From positions 1 to 64,000 of the forward strand of contig JAUXTT010000040.1 in NCBI GenBank assembly GCA_030684395.1: a DNA stretch of 64,000 nucleotides, read 5' to 3'. The notes below the pieces were generated by a model. The model was not told the origin of the DNA, did not search any database, and saw only the letters and a program-made list of their open reading frames with translations. Numbering within the stretch: position 1 is the stretch's first letter; the number at the start of each line of letters is the position of its first letter. Position numbers and translations under genes: made by a program. Shown piece after piece: positions 25,601 through 34,496 of this stretch. This DNA comes from Bacteroidota bacterium (lineage in GTDB: Bacteria > Bacteroidota > Bacteroidia > B-17B0 > Aurantibacillaceae).

Positions 25601-26212
25601 ATGAAAATTATCTGTATCGGAAGAAATTATTTAGAGCACGCAAAGGAATTAAAGAATGAGGTTCCAACGGAGCCTGTATTTTTTATGAAGCCGGATACAG
25701 CTCTGCTAAAAGACAATGAAGCTTTCTTTTATCCTGAACACACCAAAGATCTCCATCATGAAATAGAGATCGTTTTAAAGATCTCAAAAGCCGGAAAACA
25801 CATTGAAGAAAAATTCGCGTATAAATATTATGATGAAATAAGTGTAGGAATTGATTTCACCGCACGCGATGTTCAACAAAAATGCAAAGAGAAAGGGTTG
25901 CCCTGGGAAAAAGCAAAAGCATTTGATGGTTCCGCGCCAATTGGGAAATTTGTTTCCAAATCAAGGTTTTCTGACCTCAGCGATATCACCTTTCATTTGG
26001 ATGTGAACGGGCAACTTCGTCAAAAAGGAAATACAAAAGACTTATTATTCAGTTTCGATAAGATCATCAGTTATGTATCTCAATACGTAACGTTAAAAAC
26101 CGGCGACCTTATTTATACCGGAACTCCTGAAGGTGTTGCTGCGGTTGAAGTAGGAGATAAACTAAGTTGTTATCTACAGGGAGAGAATTTACTTGAGTTT
26201 GAAATAAGGTGA
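25601..26212 (+). CDS. Fumarylacetoacetate hydrolase family protein
   Basis: The 203-residue protein has the compact FAH fold. Landmarks are the opening IGRNYLEHAKEL, FFMKPDTALL, metal-ligand segment HHEIEIVLKI, the DFTARDVQ motif, KAFDGSAPIG and GDLIYTGTPEGV. This short form groups with acylpyruvases and oxaloacetate decarboxylases/tautomerases rather than with true tyrosine-pathway hydrolases. The metal ligands are present, so it is probably active in the cytosol. It appears co-transcribed with obg. The exact substrate is not determinable. Confidence 0.9.
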   Translation: MKIICIGRNYLEHAKELKNEVPTEPVFFMKPDTALLKDNEAFFYPEHTKDLHHEIEIVLKISKAGKHIEEKFAYKYYDEISVGIDFTARDVQQKCKEKGLPWEKAKAFDGSAPIGKFVSKSRFSDLSDITFHLDVNGQLRQKGNTKDLLFSFDKIISYVSQYVTLKTGDLIYTGTPEGVAAVEVGDKLSCYLQGENLLEFEIR

Positions 26213-26237
26213 TTTAGGAAAGAGGAACGATTGCACA

Positions 26238-27992
26238 TTATGATTTCCTTTCCCCTATCTGTTGCCTCCACATTGCGTAATAAAGACCTTTTTCATTTAC
26301 CAGATCCTGATGTTTTCCCTGTTCTATAATACTTCCGTGTTCCAGTACATAAATTCGATCTGCGTGCATAACTGTTGACAGGCGGTGAGCAATAAGTATG
26401 GTGATATGTTCCTTTTTAGAAATAAGTGTTTTTATCGTTTCATTGATCTCTTCTTCTGTTAAAGAGTCAAGTGCGGATGTTGCTTCGTCAAACACCAGTA
26501 GGTTTGGATTTCGAAGCAGAGCCCTGGCAATTGATAAACGTTGTTTCTCACCCCCTGATACTTTTACCCCTCCTTCGCCAATTAATGAATCAATTCCTTT
26601 ATCTGCCCGGGCAAGTAAGCCATCGCAGGAAGCTTTTTTGAGGACGTCCATTATTTGTTCGTCGGAAGCTGATGGGTTCACAAACAATAAATTCTCTTTT
26701 ATAGTACCGGAAAACAGTTGTGTATCCTGTGTTACAAAACCTATTTGACTTCTAAGTTCAGATATAGAAATAGCGTGAGCATCCTTTTCATTATAAAGCA
26801 CCTGGCCGGCATTTGTTCTGTAAAGACCAACCAATAATTTAATCAGCGTTGTTTTTCCACTTCCTGATGGGCCAACAAAAGCAATGGTTTCGCCTGTTTT
26901 TACTTCAAAATTAATTTTGTCGAGGGCTTTGGTTGTAGCGGTTTGATGTTGAAAAGAAACATCTTTGAATTTTATCGAATTTAAATTGCTCAACGCAACC
27001 GGGGATTGAGGTTGTGACTCAACGGGCATCTCCATTAATTTTTTAAAATTGAATAAAGATATTTGCGCTTCACGATAAACTAAAATGATATTTCCGAATT
27101 CCTGGAGTGGATTAAATATGGCAAAGGAATAAAACAAAAATGTAAGGTATTGCCCCACGGAAATGCTCCCCTTAAAAATCAGTAACAGCAAAACAAACAC
27201 CATTGCACTTCTTGTGGTGTTAACTATTGTGCCTTGAATAAAATTAAGGCTTCGGATGTACTTTACTTTTTTCAATTCGAGCCCAAGAATCTTAATGGTT
27301 GTGTTGTTTAAGCGATTAATTTCCTGTTGTTCCAGGCCCAAACTTTTTACCAATTCAATGTTTCGTAAAGATTCAGTAGTTGATCCGGCAAGAGATGTAG
27401 TTTCTCCGACAATTTTTCTCTGAATTTCTTTTACTTTTTTACTCAGGTAATAACTCGCTAAACCAATGATAGGAATACAGGCAACATATATCAAACCAAC
27501 ATAACCACTAACCGATATGGAATAGATTAATACAAATATCATGGCTACCAAACTGGTGAAAACAATTCCAACAAATGCCTGAATAAGTTTTTCACTGTCA
27601 GTTCTTACTTTTTGTAAAATACCCAGGGTTTCTCCGCTGCGTTGGTCTTCAAAGCTTTGATAAGGAAGCTCCAGGGAGTGTTTCAAACCTTCTGCATAAA
27701 TTTTTGCACCCGATTTTTGAGTAATAACATTTACAACATAATCCTGAAAGTTTTTAGCAATCCTGGAGATCATAGCAACTCCAATAGACATTCCTAATAA
27801 TGTGAGTACAGCTTTTATAAATTCAGATTGATGCCAGGCAAATTTCCCTTTGATCTCGGAGATACATTCGTCCATTATCCTACCTGTAATCATAGGGTCA
27901 AAAAGAGAAAAACACTGGTTTATCAAAGCTAAGAGCAATGACAAAGCAACAAGTTTCCAATATGGCTTAAGGTAGCGTAAAAGAATTTTCAC
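26238..27992 (-). CDS. ABC exporter, fused permease and ATPase
   Basis: This 584-residue half-transporter has a six-helix ABC type I membrane domain (about 1-310) and a nucleotide-binding domain (about 335-580). The latter shows Walker A GPSGSGKTT, the Q-loop segment GFVTQDTQLFSG, signature VSGGEKQR, Walker B LLVFDEATSALD and H-loop AHRLST. It would form a homodimer, or a heterodimer with an unlinked partner, and export lipid, peptide or drug. It starts at a GTG (27992); no ATG is available near the first helix. It converges with the FAH gene, with only 25 bp between them. Confidence 0.92.
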   Translation of the reverse strand: MKILLRYLKPYWKLVALSLLLALINQCFSLFDPMITGRIMDECISEIKGKFAWHQSEFIKAVLTLLGMSIGVAMISRIAKNFQDYVVNVITQKSGAKIYAEGLKHSLELPYQSFEDQRSGETLGILQKVRTDSEKLIQAFVGIVFTSLVAMIFVLIYSISVSGYVGLIYVACIPIIGLASYYLSKKVKEIQRKIVGETTSLAGSTTESLRNIELVKSLGLEQQEINRLNNTTIKILGLELKKVKYIRSLNFIQGTIVNTTRSAMVFVLLLLIFKGSISVGQYLTFLFYSFAIFNPLQEFGNIILVYREAQISLFNFKKLMEMPVESQPQSPVALSNLNSIKFKDVSFQHQTATTKALDKINFEVKTGETIAFVGPSGSGKTTLIKLLVGLYRTNAGQVLYNEKDAHAISISELRSQIGFVTQDTQLFSGTIKENLLFVNPSASDEQIMDVLKKASCDGLLARADKGIDSLIGEGGVKVSGGEKQRLSIARALLRNPNLLVFDEATSALDSLTEEEINETIKTLISKKEHITILIAHRLSTVMHADRIYVLEHGSIIEQGKHQDLVNEKGLYYAMWRQQIGERKS

Positions 27993-28048
27993 GTTGTAAA
28001 GTTAAGAAAAGGATTGTTTGTCAAATCAGGAATTATCATCCATTTGTA

Positions 28049-28056
28049 TATCTTTG
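28049..28056 (+). promoter_or_regulatory. Promoter -7 box of the GT2 gene
   Basis: TATCTTTG lies 8 bp before the ATG at 28065 and supports that start over an in-frame codon at 28014. No good -33 element is seen. Confidence 0.5.
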
Positions 28057-28064
28057 GGCGACCA

Positions 28065-28778
28065 ATGAAAAAACTTTCCATCATTATACCTGTATACAAC
28101 GAAGCAGATACTATTGCAGAAGTTATAAAAGTATTAAATGCACTTGTATTAATTAATAATATAGAAAAGGAAATTATTGTGGTAGATGATTGCTCACAGG
28201 ATACAAGCAAGGCCGTAATAAAAAATACTCTTAGTGAAATTGGGTCAGCTTCTATACGCATTTGCGAACATAAAATAAACATAGGCAAAGGCGGGGCAAT
28301 ACAAACGGGAATTAAGGAGGCAGATGGTGATTATACAATTATTCAGGATGCCGATCTTGAGCTGATACCGGCAGAAATAAATAACCTCCTGCAGGTTGTG
28401 TGGGACAATAAGGCAGATATTGTGTATGGCTCACGTTTTTTGAATAAAGAAGTAAAGGGAGGTTCGTGGATAAGTAACCGTGCCAATGGTTTCCTGACCG
28501 GATTGTCCAACTTTGTTTTTAAAACCCGCATAACTGATATGGAAACCTGTTACAAGCTGGTGCCGACTCCTGTATTTAAATCATTAAATCTTATCGAACA
28601 ACGTTTTGGCTTTGAGCCCGAAATTACAGCAAAATTGGCCAAACATAAACAACTCCGTTGGGCCGAAGTTCCTATTACTTATAACCCGCGTAATAATGAG
28701 CAAGGAAAGAAAATCGGATGGAAGGATGGATTTCGTGCAATTTGGTGTATTGTTAAATACGGTCTTGGAAAAGGCTAG
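28065..28778 (+). CDS. Glycosyltransferase family 2 (dolichyl-phosphate sugar synthase-like)
   Basis: The 237-residue GT-A protein begins MKKLSIIIPVYNEADTI. It carries VVDDCSQDTS and the nucleotide-sugar DXD-type motif QDADLE, and ends with the NPRNNEQGKKIGWKDGFRA segment typical of polyprenyl-phosphate mannosyl or glucosyl transferases. No membrane segments follow, so it resembles the soluble Dpm1-type form. It likely loads a lipid carrier with a sugar on the cytoplasmic face. Residues upstream of 28065 do not align with the family and overlap the promoter. Its stop is 5 bp from the convergent small membrane gene cluster. Confidence 0.9.
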   Translation: MKKLSIIIPVYNEADTIAEVIKVLNALVLINNIEKEIIVVDDCSQDTSKAVIKNTLSEIGSASIRICEHKINIGKGGAIQTGIKEADGDYTIIQDADLELIPAEINNLLQVVWDNKADIVYGSRFLNKEVKGGSWISNRANGFLTGLSNFVFKTRITDMETCYKLVPTPVFKSLNLIEQRFGFEPEITAKLAKHKQLRWAEVPITYNPRNNEQGKKIGWKDGFRAIWCIVKYGLGKG

Positions 28779-28783
28779 TTAAA

Positions 28784-29065
28784 TTAGCTTTCAAAAATAT
28801 TTCCTGAAAAAATCTTATACAGGTAATTAATAATAATGAATGCAGAGCAAACATAAATGGTTCCCATCATTATTGTGTGAGAAAGGGAAGTTTTTACTTT
28901 ATAATGAATAAGAAAGCAAATTCCCATTAAAAGGATAGAAAAAAAAGGGGGATATTGCAGGTAACAACCCGAAACATCCCCCTCAAGTAATAAAAAAAAA
29001 GCTCTTTGCAACCCACAACCCGGACAATCGAAATGAGTGATTAATTTAACGGGACAGGGAAGCAT
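28784..29065 (-). CDS. DUF2752 membrane protein
   Basis: The 93-residue protein holds the family motif DCPGCGLQRAFFLLLEGD (about 13-30) followed by two hydrophobic segments. DUF2752 proteins are small inner-membrane proteins of unknown role. It is the last gene of a five-gene run that alternates DUF2752 and CCC-motif proteins, 9 bp after the preceding gene. Confidence 0.88.
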   Translation of the reverse strand: MLPCPVKLITHFDCPGCGLQRAFFLLLEGDVSGCYLQYPPFFSILLMGICFLIHYKVKTSLSHTIMMGTIYVCSAFIIINYLYKIFSGNIFES

Positions 29066-29074
29066 CTATAATAA

Positions 29075-29374
29075 TTACATATTTGCAAGAGCTGCGATAA
29101 TTACACTTCCGTAAAAAATCCAAACAAGACCTCCTACGATAAGACCAATAATTCCACAAACACGACCTGCTTTTAAGTTTTTAAAAGATGATTCTTTGTA
29201 CATTGTAGGGTTAGCTTCGTAAGCTTTTTTCCCTTTACCGCTTAATACGATAGCAATTGTTCCTAAAATCGGACCTAATCCACAAAATACTAATGAGCAA
29301 ATTCCAAGTATTAGTGCTGCCATTGCATTAGGAACATCCTGTTGATTTCCTGCGTTTGATTGAGTTGTTTCCAT
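29075..29374 (-). CDS. CCC-motif small membrane protein
   Basis: The 99-residue protein has an N-terminal polar part with QQDVPNA, then two membrane helices containing LILGICSLVFCGLGPILG and IGLIVGGLVWIFYG. The loop AYEANPTMYKESSFKNLKAG is shared with the neighbour at 29480. It resembles the CCC-motif/DUF4190-like proteins of Bacteroidota, whose function is unknown. Close paralogy with the next gene indicates local duplication. Confidence 0.85.
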   Translation of the reverse strand: METTQSNAGNQQDVPNAMAALILGICSLVFCGLGPILGTIAIVLSGKGKKAYEANPTMYKESSFKNLKAGRVCGIIGLIVGGLVWIFYGSVIIAALANM

Positions 29375-29479
29375 CTTGTTTTTGTTTTTGTTAATTTATT
29401 GGTTTGATAATTAAGGTATACTCATTCAAAAATGATAAATATCGGTTTTTGGAATGAATTTAAAAGTATGCTTGAGTTT

Positions 29480-29824
29480 TTAGAAATGCCCGCCAAAAGC
29501 AAATGCAACTATAAACATGATAATGTAGAATAACCAGATCAATGATCCTATTATTAAACCTATAGTAGCACAAGTACGCCCAGCTTTTAAGTTTTTGAAA
29601 GAAGCCTCTTTATAAAAAGATGGATTGGCCTCATAAGCTTTTTTGCCATTTCCTGAAAGCACAAGTCCGATTGTACCTAAAATGGGGCCTAAGCCACAAA
29701 AAACGATTGAACAAATACCCAATATTAAGGCTGCGGTAGCATTAGGAACATCCTGTTGAGCCCCTCCTCCGAATTGTTGTTGAAATTGTTTGTTAATTTG
29801 ATCTTCTGGTTGATTTGTATCCAT
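29480..29824 (-). CDS. CCC-motif small membrane protein
   Basis: This 114-residue paralogue of the 29075 protein has an N-terminal Gln-rich arm (NKQFQQQFGGGAQQDVPNA), then the same two-helix core (LILGICSIVFCGLGPILG; AGRTCATIGLIIG). The Gln-rich arm is shared with the 30182 protein, so it links the two paralogues in sequence. Sequence upstream of the ATG (CTTAGC then CAAA and AATCACA blocks) also matches that before the 30182 gene, so the duplication included the promoter region. Confidence 0.85.
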   Translation of the reverse strand: MDTNQPEDQINKQFQQQFGGGAQQDVPNATAALILGICSIVFCGLGPILGTIGLVLSGNGKKAYEANPSFYKEASFKNLKAGRTCATIGLIIGSLIWLFYIIMFIVAFAFGGHF

Positions 29825-29887
29825 ATTTTTTGTGATTATTTGGCTAAGTTAATATTTTTTTCTTTCTGACAAGTCCGGGAAGAAAAA

Positions 29888-30178
29888 TTAATGAAAAAAC
29901 TTTAGTACATAATTTACCATTGTAGCAGTTATAGAAAGAACAAATAAAGATAAAACAACCCATCCTCCCCTTTTAAACTGAGCAAAAATTTGAATAATAA
30001 CTACAAGAAAAGTGATAAGAAACAACAATACTCCGGGATGAATGCTAAGGGATTCAATTACATCCCCTCTCAATAATGCAATAAATGCCCGTTGTGTTCC
30101 GCACCCGGGGCATTCAAAACCTAAATTGGACTTAACTACGCAGCTAAATTGATGTTTTTCTATCCAATCTACTATCAT
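29888..30178 (-). CDS. DUF2752 membrane protein
   Basis: The 96-residue protein carries FECPGCGTQRAFIALLRGD (about 24-42) and two hydrophobic stretches (about 50-67 and 74-90). It is a paralogue of the 28784 gene and lies 3 bp after the CCC-motif gene at 30182, implying coupled translation and a joint role at the inner membrane. Function is unknown. Confidence 0.88.
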   Translation of the reverse strand: MIVDWIEKHQFSCVVKSNLGFECPGCGTQRAFIALLRGDVIESLSIHPGVLLFLITFLVVIIQIFAQFKRGGWVVLSLFVLSITATMVNYVLKFFH

Positions 30179-30181
30179 GGT

Positions 30182-30568
30182 TTACATATTACCCCATGGC
30201 ATAGTAGTAAGTACTGCACCAATTATAATAAAGTACGCTATTATAATCAGTAAAAGAAGTGAGGACGTAATCAAACCAATAATTGCACAAATTCTTCCGG
30301 CTTTCATGTTATTGAATGAACTAAGCGAATAGGCACCCGGATTGGCTTCATAAACAGCTTTAGCCTTCTTAGAAAGAACCAATGCGATGATAGCGCATAC
30401 AATACCCGGGAAACCGTAACAAACACAGCCAGGAAAAATAGAGCAGATCCCTAAAACAAGTACTCCAACAGAATTGGGCAGTTTAATACCATTAGGATTT
30501 AATCCACCGCCGAATTGTTGCTGGAATTGAGAATTTATTTGTTGTTCGTTAGGAATATCATTAGACAT
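30182..30568 (-). CDS. CCC-motif small membrane protein
   Basis: The 128-residue protein leads the five-gene cluster. It has the Gln-rich arm NSQFQQQFGGGLNP, a first helix with cysteines (LVLGICSIFPGCVCYGFPG) and a second helix (about 95-118), joined by the AVYEANPGAYSLSSFNNMKAG loop of this family. A TATCTTAG element about 20 bp upstream may be its -7 box. Function is unknown. Confidence 0.85.
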   Translation of the reverse strand: MSNDIPNEQQINSQFQQQFGGGLNPNGIKLPNSVGVLVLGICSIFPGCVCYGFPGIVCAIIALVLSKKAKAVYEANPGAYSLSSFNNMKAGRICAIIGLITSSLLLLIIIAYFIIIGAVLTTMPWGNM

Positions 30569-30758
30569 ATTGTGATTTTTTGTGCTAAGATAATTATTTT
30601 CCTATAAACTCATTACAGGGAAGTTCCTGCAATTGTGCCGTATGTTCCGTTGCTTTCCATTTTTGGTAGATTTTGAACAAAAATGGATCAAAAAAAGCAG
30701 GTGCGAAATCCTGAGTAGACGGTATTTTGATGTACGCAGTGGCACGGATACCAATTGA

Positions 30759-33653
30759 TTAATAGCTCAGCGGTAAGGTTATTTCAATGATTATTCCATG
30801 CTCTTTACTATAATCAGCTTTGTTATGAAGTTTAAACTTTGCATCGGGTATTGTTGCCAACCTATCCTGTACATTTTGGGTCCCAATGGATTTAGTTTTT
30901 CCATTCGCAGCATAGTCTTTTTCTTTGTATAATCCTCTCCCATTATCCTCAATAATGATTTTCAGGAATTTATTTTCTTTAAAAACAATTACGGATAATT
31001 TGCCTTTATAATCTATTTGTTTAAAACCATGTATTATCGAATTTTCTATTAGTGGTTGAAGCAGCATATTTGGGATTTTAGTTTCAGCAGTGTTAATAGA
31101 ATTATTTACTATAAACTCAAAGGTGAATGCATTGTTGAAACGCATCTGTTCCAGCTCTGCATATAGATTCAAACGTTGTTTTTCCTGATGAAGGGAAATA
31201 AAATGATCAGCTGCCCCCTCCAATGTCTGCCTTATTAAATATCCGATTTTTGCAAGATAATCGGAAGCTTCGTCGTTGCGATTGGTATTTATATAATGTT
31301 GAACCGAATTTAAAGCGTTGAAAATAAAGTGTGGGTTGATTGAAGCATTGAGAGCCTCATATTTTAAAGAAAGCATTTTTTGCTCGATTTCCGCTTTTTT
31401 GTATTCACTCGCTCTGATTTTCCTGATACGATACCGCAAATAAAACCATATAAAAAAGCAGAACAAAATTCCTGCAAGAACCAGGAACCATATAGTAAAA
31501 TAAAAAGGTGTTATCACCAACATGTTTATTTCAATAGGTTCTGACCAGTTTTGATCATCGTTACTCGCGTATATTTTTATAGTGTGTGTGCCATAATTTA
31601 AGGCAGCCAACTCAATAGTAGAATTCTCAATCATCACTTCAGGTCCGTTATCAATCGTTCGTTTATAAACAACAGAATTAGTACTTGTAAAGCAAATAGT
31701 ACTGAATTGTATGCTAACGCTTTTTCCCTCCAATTCATAAACTCCGTTTTCATAGACAATTTTTTTTGGAGAGGTGAGTTTATCGAAATGTAAACGGGGA
31801 ATGTACTTTTTATTGAATTTGTCAATGGAAACACTTAATTCAGATAAACCTTGATTGGTACCAATAAGGATAGAGTTTTGGAATGGATTGAACACTAATT
31901 TGTTTATTTCATTTGAATTTAATCCGTCATCAAGACCAAAGTACTCACTGGAAGAGTTGGGTCTTATTTTAAATAAACCATTTAAAGTACCAACATAAAT
32001 ATTATCATTAAGATCTTTGCATAAGCTATTGGTTTTTTCAATGGCTAAACCATTCAACACTTTAATTGCAGTGAGCTGTTTGTTAAAGTACTTGAACAAA
32101 CCTTTGTTTGTTGCAATGTAAATGGTTCCGTTTCCCGATTCAACCAGGTCAGTTATCTGACAGGTTAATATTGGATAATGGAGTTTCGTGAAATTGGTAA
32201 GGTCAGCATTTAAATTAAATAATAGTCCATCGTCCGTGCCACACCACAGATTCCCTGAATGATCCAGTAAAAAACAATTTGTTCTGCTTTGCTTATTATT
32301 GATATTGCCGAATGAAATGGTTTTGAGCGTATCAACCCGGTCATTCTTAAATTTTGCTAACCGAATATCATTGATCCAGCCGCCTAATAAAAATAAAGTA
32401 TCATTTAGTATGCAAATGCTCCTTGCCCTTATAAAAAACAACGGTACCGGTTTACTATTTAATTTAACGTTGTTTTGAAGTTGGTTTAAAATAAGGGTGT
32501 AATTTTTTAATTTTTTAATGTCATATATATAATCTTTATCATTTGGATTAAATTTTATGTTTTGCAGCTCTTTTGTTTTGTTATTTAGAATATTAAAACC
32601 ATTCTTAATGGCTAGTGCATAATTATCGCTGTCTATAACTGATACTCTATAAACATTACTCGTTAAAACCGAGGGAGATCTGAATACGGAAGGTGATATC
32701 TTGTAAAGACCTGTATTATAACTTCCGATCCAGATATTGTCTTCATCATCTTGAATTATTGAAGTAATAGAATTATCATTTCCTGTAACAAAAGGATCAA
32801 AATTAACCAGTTGTTTTGTTTTAAAATTATAATAATATAGCTCCGACAGAAAATGGGTGCAAAACCAGGCGTTGCCCGATTCATCGATAAATAACTTGCC
32901 AAGGCTTTTTTCTGTTGTACTGTAAGTTACCTTGTTAAGTATTTTCTTTTTATTGTAATCATAAACAAAAAGTGTTGTACTGTTAGAAAAATAAGCTTTC
33001 CCGTTTTGAACTATAAAAGTATGTATAGGCTTTCCGGCATCAATTTTTGCACCTTCCAAAACATAAGGAAAACACTTGTTGTTTTTATAGGTGACCAGCC
33101 CTATAGATGTTGCTGCAACCAAATCTCCTTTTTCATCAAAATTGAAATCGAATATTTTTTCCCGGTTAAAACAAATACTATCTGCTATCTCGTTTCTATG
33201 GAGATCAAAGATTAATATGTAGTTATTGTGTATAGATAAAATATATGCATTGTTTTTGTATATTTTGATATTATGCGATTTATGTAAAATAGAAGGAGAT
33301 TTAACGGCCGTTGGCAACACCTTTTCCTCTTTTGTATCAAATTTAAAATAACCTGAAGTACCGGTAGAAAAGAAAAGCATAGTATCATTAATAATGGCAG
33401 AATGAGTTACCATATTATCAGGCAGGTTGTGACTGTGAGAAGTGAATTTTTTGAAATTTTTCCCGTCGAATTTATTAATCCCTAACTCAGTAGAGATCCA
33501 TAAGAAGCCTTCCTTATCTTTAATAATGTCATAAACAGAGGAATTTGAAAGCCCCTGTTTAGGATTGTAATTGGTAACTTTAAAAGCAGATTGCCCATAC
33601 AAAAAGTAGGAGCAGAGAAGAAGTATGAAAAGTATTTGTGATTTTTTAATCAA
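30759..33653 (-). CDS. Propeller sensor histidine kinase (LytS/His_kinase type)
   Basis: The 964-residue protein has a signal peptide (about 1-20, ending LYGQ) and a periplasmic two-component-regulator propeller (about 25-630; blade motifs GFLWISTELGINKFDG, NIWIGSYNTGLYKI, NLWCGTDDGLLF). A Y_Y_Y domain (about 640-720) and one membrane helix (about 722-745) follow. The cytoplasmic kinase has the phosphoacceptor motif NPHFIFNALNS and an ATPase region with PLIENSIIHGF and DNGRG. The start is TTG: a stop codon lies four codons upstream and no ATG is available before the signal peptide. The start overlaps the stop of the regulator gene, so the pair is translationally coupled. Confidence 0.92.
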   Translation of the reverse strand: MIKKSQILFILLLCSYFLYGQSAFKVTNYNPKQGLSNSSVYDIIKDKEGFLWISTELGINKFDGKNFKKFTSHSHNLPDNMVTHSAIINDTMLFFSTGTSGYFKFDTKEEKVLPTAVKSPSILHKSHNIKIYKNNAYILSIHNNYILIFDLHRNEIADSICFNREKIFDFNFDEKGDLVAATSIGLVTYKNNKCFPYVLEGAKIDAGKPIHTFIVQNGKAYFSNSTTLFVYDYNKKKILNKVTYSTTEKSLGKLFIDESGNAWFCTHFLSELYYYNFKTKQLVNFDPFVTGNDNSITSIIQDDEDNIWIGSYNTGLYKISPSVFRSPSVLTSNVYRVSVIDSDNYALAIKNGFNILNNKTKELQNIKFNPNDKDYIYDIKKLKNYTLILNQLQNNVKLNSKPVPLFFIRARSICILNDTLFLLGGWINDIRLAKFKNDRVDTLKTISFGNINNKQSRTNCFLLDHSGNLWCGTDDGLLFNLNADLTNFTKLHYPILTCQITDLVESGNGTIYIATNKGLFKYFNKQLTAIKVLNGLAIEKTNSLCKDLNDNIYVGTLNGLFKIRPNSSSEYFGLDDGLNSNEINKLVFNPFQNSILIGTNQGLSELSVSIDKFNKKYIPRLHFDKLTSPKKIVYENGVYELEGKSVSIQFSTICFTSTNSVVYKRTIDNGPEVMIENSTIELAALNYGTHTIKIYASNDDQNWSEPIEINMLVITPFYFTIWFLVLAGILFCFFIWFYLRYRIRKIRASEYKKAEIEQKMLSLKYEALNASINPHFIFNALNSVQHYINTNRNDEASDYLAKIGYLIRQTLEGAADHFISLHQEKQRLNLYAELEQMRFNNAFTFEFIVNNSINTAETKIPNMLLQPLIENSIIHGFKQIDYKGKLSVIVFKENKFLKIIIEDNGRGLYKEKDYAANGKTKSIGTQNVQDRLATIPDAKFKLHNKADYSKEHGIIIEITLPLSY

Positions 33654-34395
33654 GCGGTTTGTTTTTCATATACTTGTTGAATAAAGGTCGTTTTAGAACT
33701 GCAATGGGCAGCTCGGTACCATCCTTTAATACAACAAAGCCATTACCTTTGTTAAGAACCTCTTTAACAAAGGTAATGTTTACAAAATGTGTTTTATGGA
33801 TCCTGAAAAAATCCGGAGATTGAATCTGATCGTTATATCTTTTTAATGTTTTAGAAGTAAGCAAAACAGTTCCATCCGCTAAATGAATCCTTGTGTAATT
33901 TCCGTGAGCCTCAAACCTAATGATGTCCGTTATATCTGCAAGCAAATAACCATTAGAATGAGTAACCGCAATTTTTCCGCCTGATGAATTATTAGCCCCA
34001 TTCTTTGGTTTATTGTTGTTAATAGCATCTGAATGTTCCTGGAAAAAATTTTCAAGCGATTTGATTTGTTCTTGCAATGTTAATGAAAGTACGGGTTTAA
34101 GTAAATAACCAAAGGCTCCATTTTCCATTGCCTGCATTGCGTAATCACGATATGCAGAAACAATAATAACCTGAAAATCTCTTTCTTTTAAAGATTTTAA
34201 ATAAGTGATGCCATCAATCAACCCCATGGCAACATCTAAAAAAACCACGTTGGGCTTATGAAGTTCTATCAACTTATTCGCTTCAAATACATTTGAGGCC
34301 AAACCCAATACATTCAAAGAAGGGCAATGTTTTTCTATAAGTATCTTTAAATTTTCCCTTCCGTGAAGCTCATCATCAACAATTATTACATTCAT
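33646..34395 (-). CDS. LytTR-family response regulator
   Basis: I place the start at 34395, just before the receiver sequence (MNVIIVDDELHGRENLKIL) and after a strong promoter; an in-frame codon further upstream adds 17 non-conserved residues. The 249-residue protein has a receiver domain (phospho-acceptor D54 in NVVFLDVAM, Lys in YLLKPV) and a C-terminal LytTR DNA-binding domain (about 145-245; GNYTRIHLADG, FFRIHKTHFVNI). It is the cognate regulator of the kinase encoded next, with which it overlaps by 8 bp. Target genes are unknown. Confidence 0.93.
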   Translation of the reverse strand: MNVIIVDDELHGRENLKILIEKHCPSLNVLGLASNVFEANKLIELHKPNVVFLDVAMGLIDGITYLKSLKERDFQVIIVSAYRDYAMQAMENGAFGYLLKPVLSLTLQEQIKSLENFFQEHSDAINNNKPKNGANNSSGGKIAVTHSNGYLLADITDIIRFEAHGNYTRIHLADGTVLLTSKTLKRYNDQIQSPDFFRIHKTHFVNITFVKEVLNKGNGFVVLKDGTELPIAVLKRPLFNKYMKNKPLD

Positions 34396-34416
34396 AAAAT
34401 AGGTTAGTGTTCTATG

Positions 34417-34447
34417 CAAACATAACCAATTAATGCATATTTTCAAA
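34417..34447 (-). promoter_or_regulatory. Promoter of the LytTR regulator/kinase operon
   Basis: On the minus strand TTTG (34447-34444) and TATGTTTG (34424-34417) are separated by 19 bp, a full match to the Bacteroidota promoter pattern, 21 bp before the ATG. Confidence 0.75.
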
Positions 34448-34496
34448 GTAAAAACGCATTGTTTGAGATGATTTTCTGCAAAAAATGAGGTGTAAA

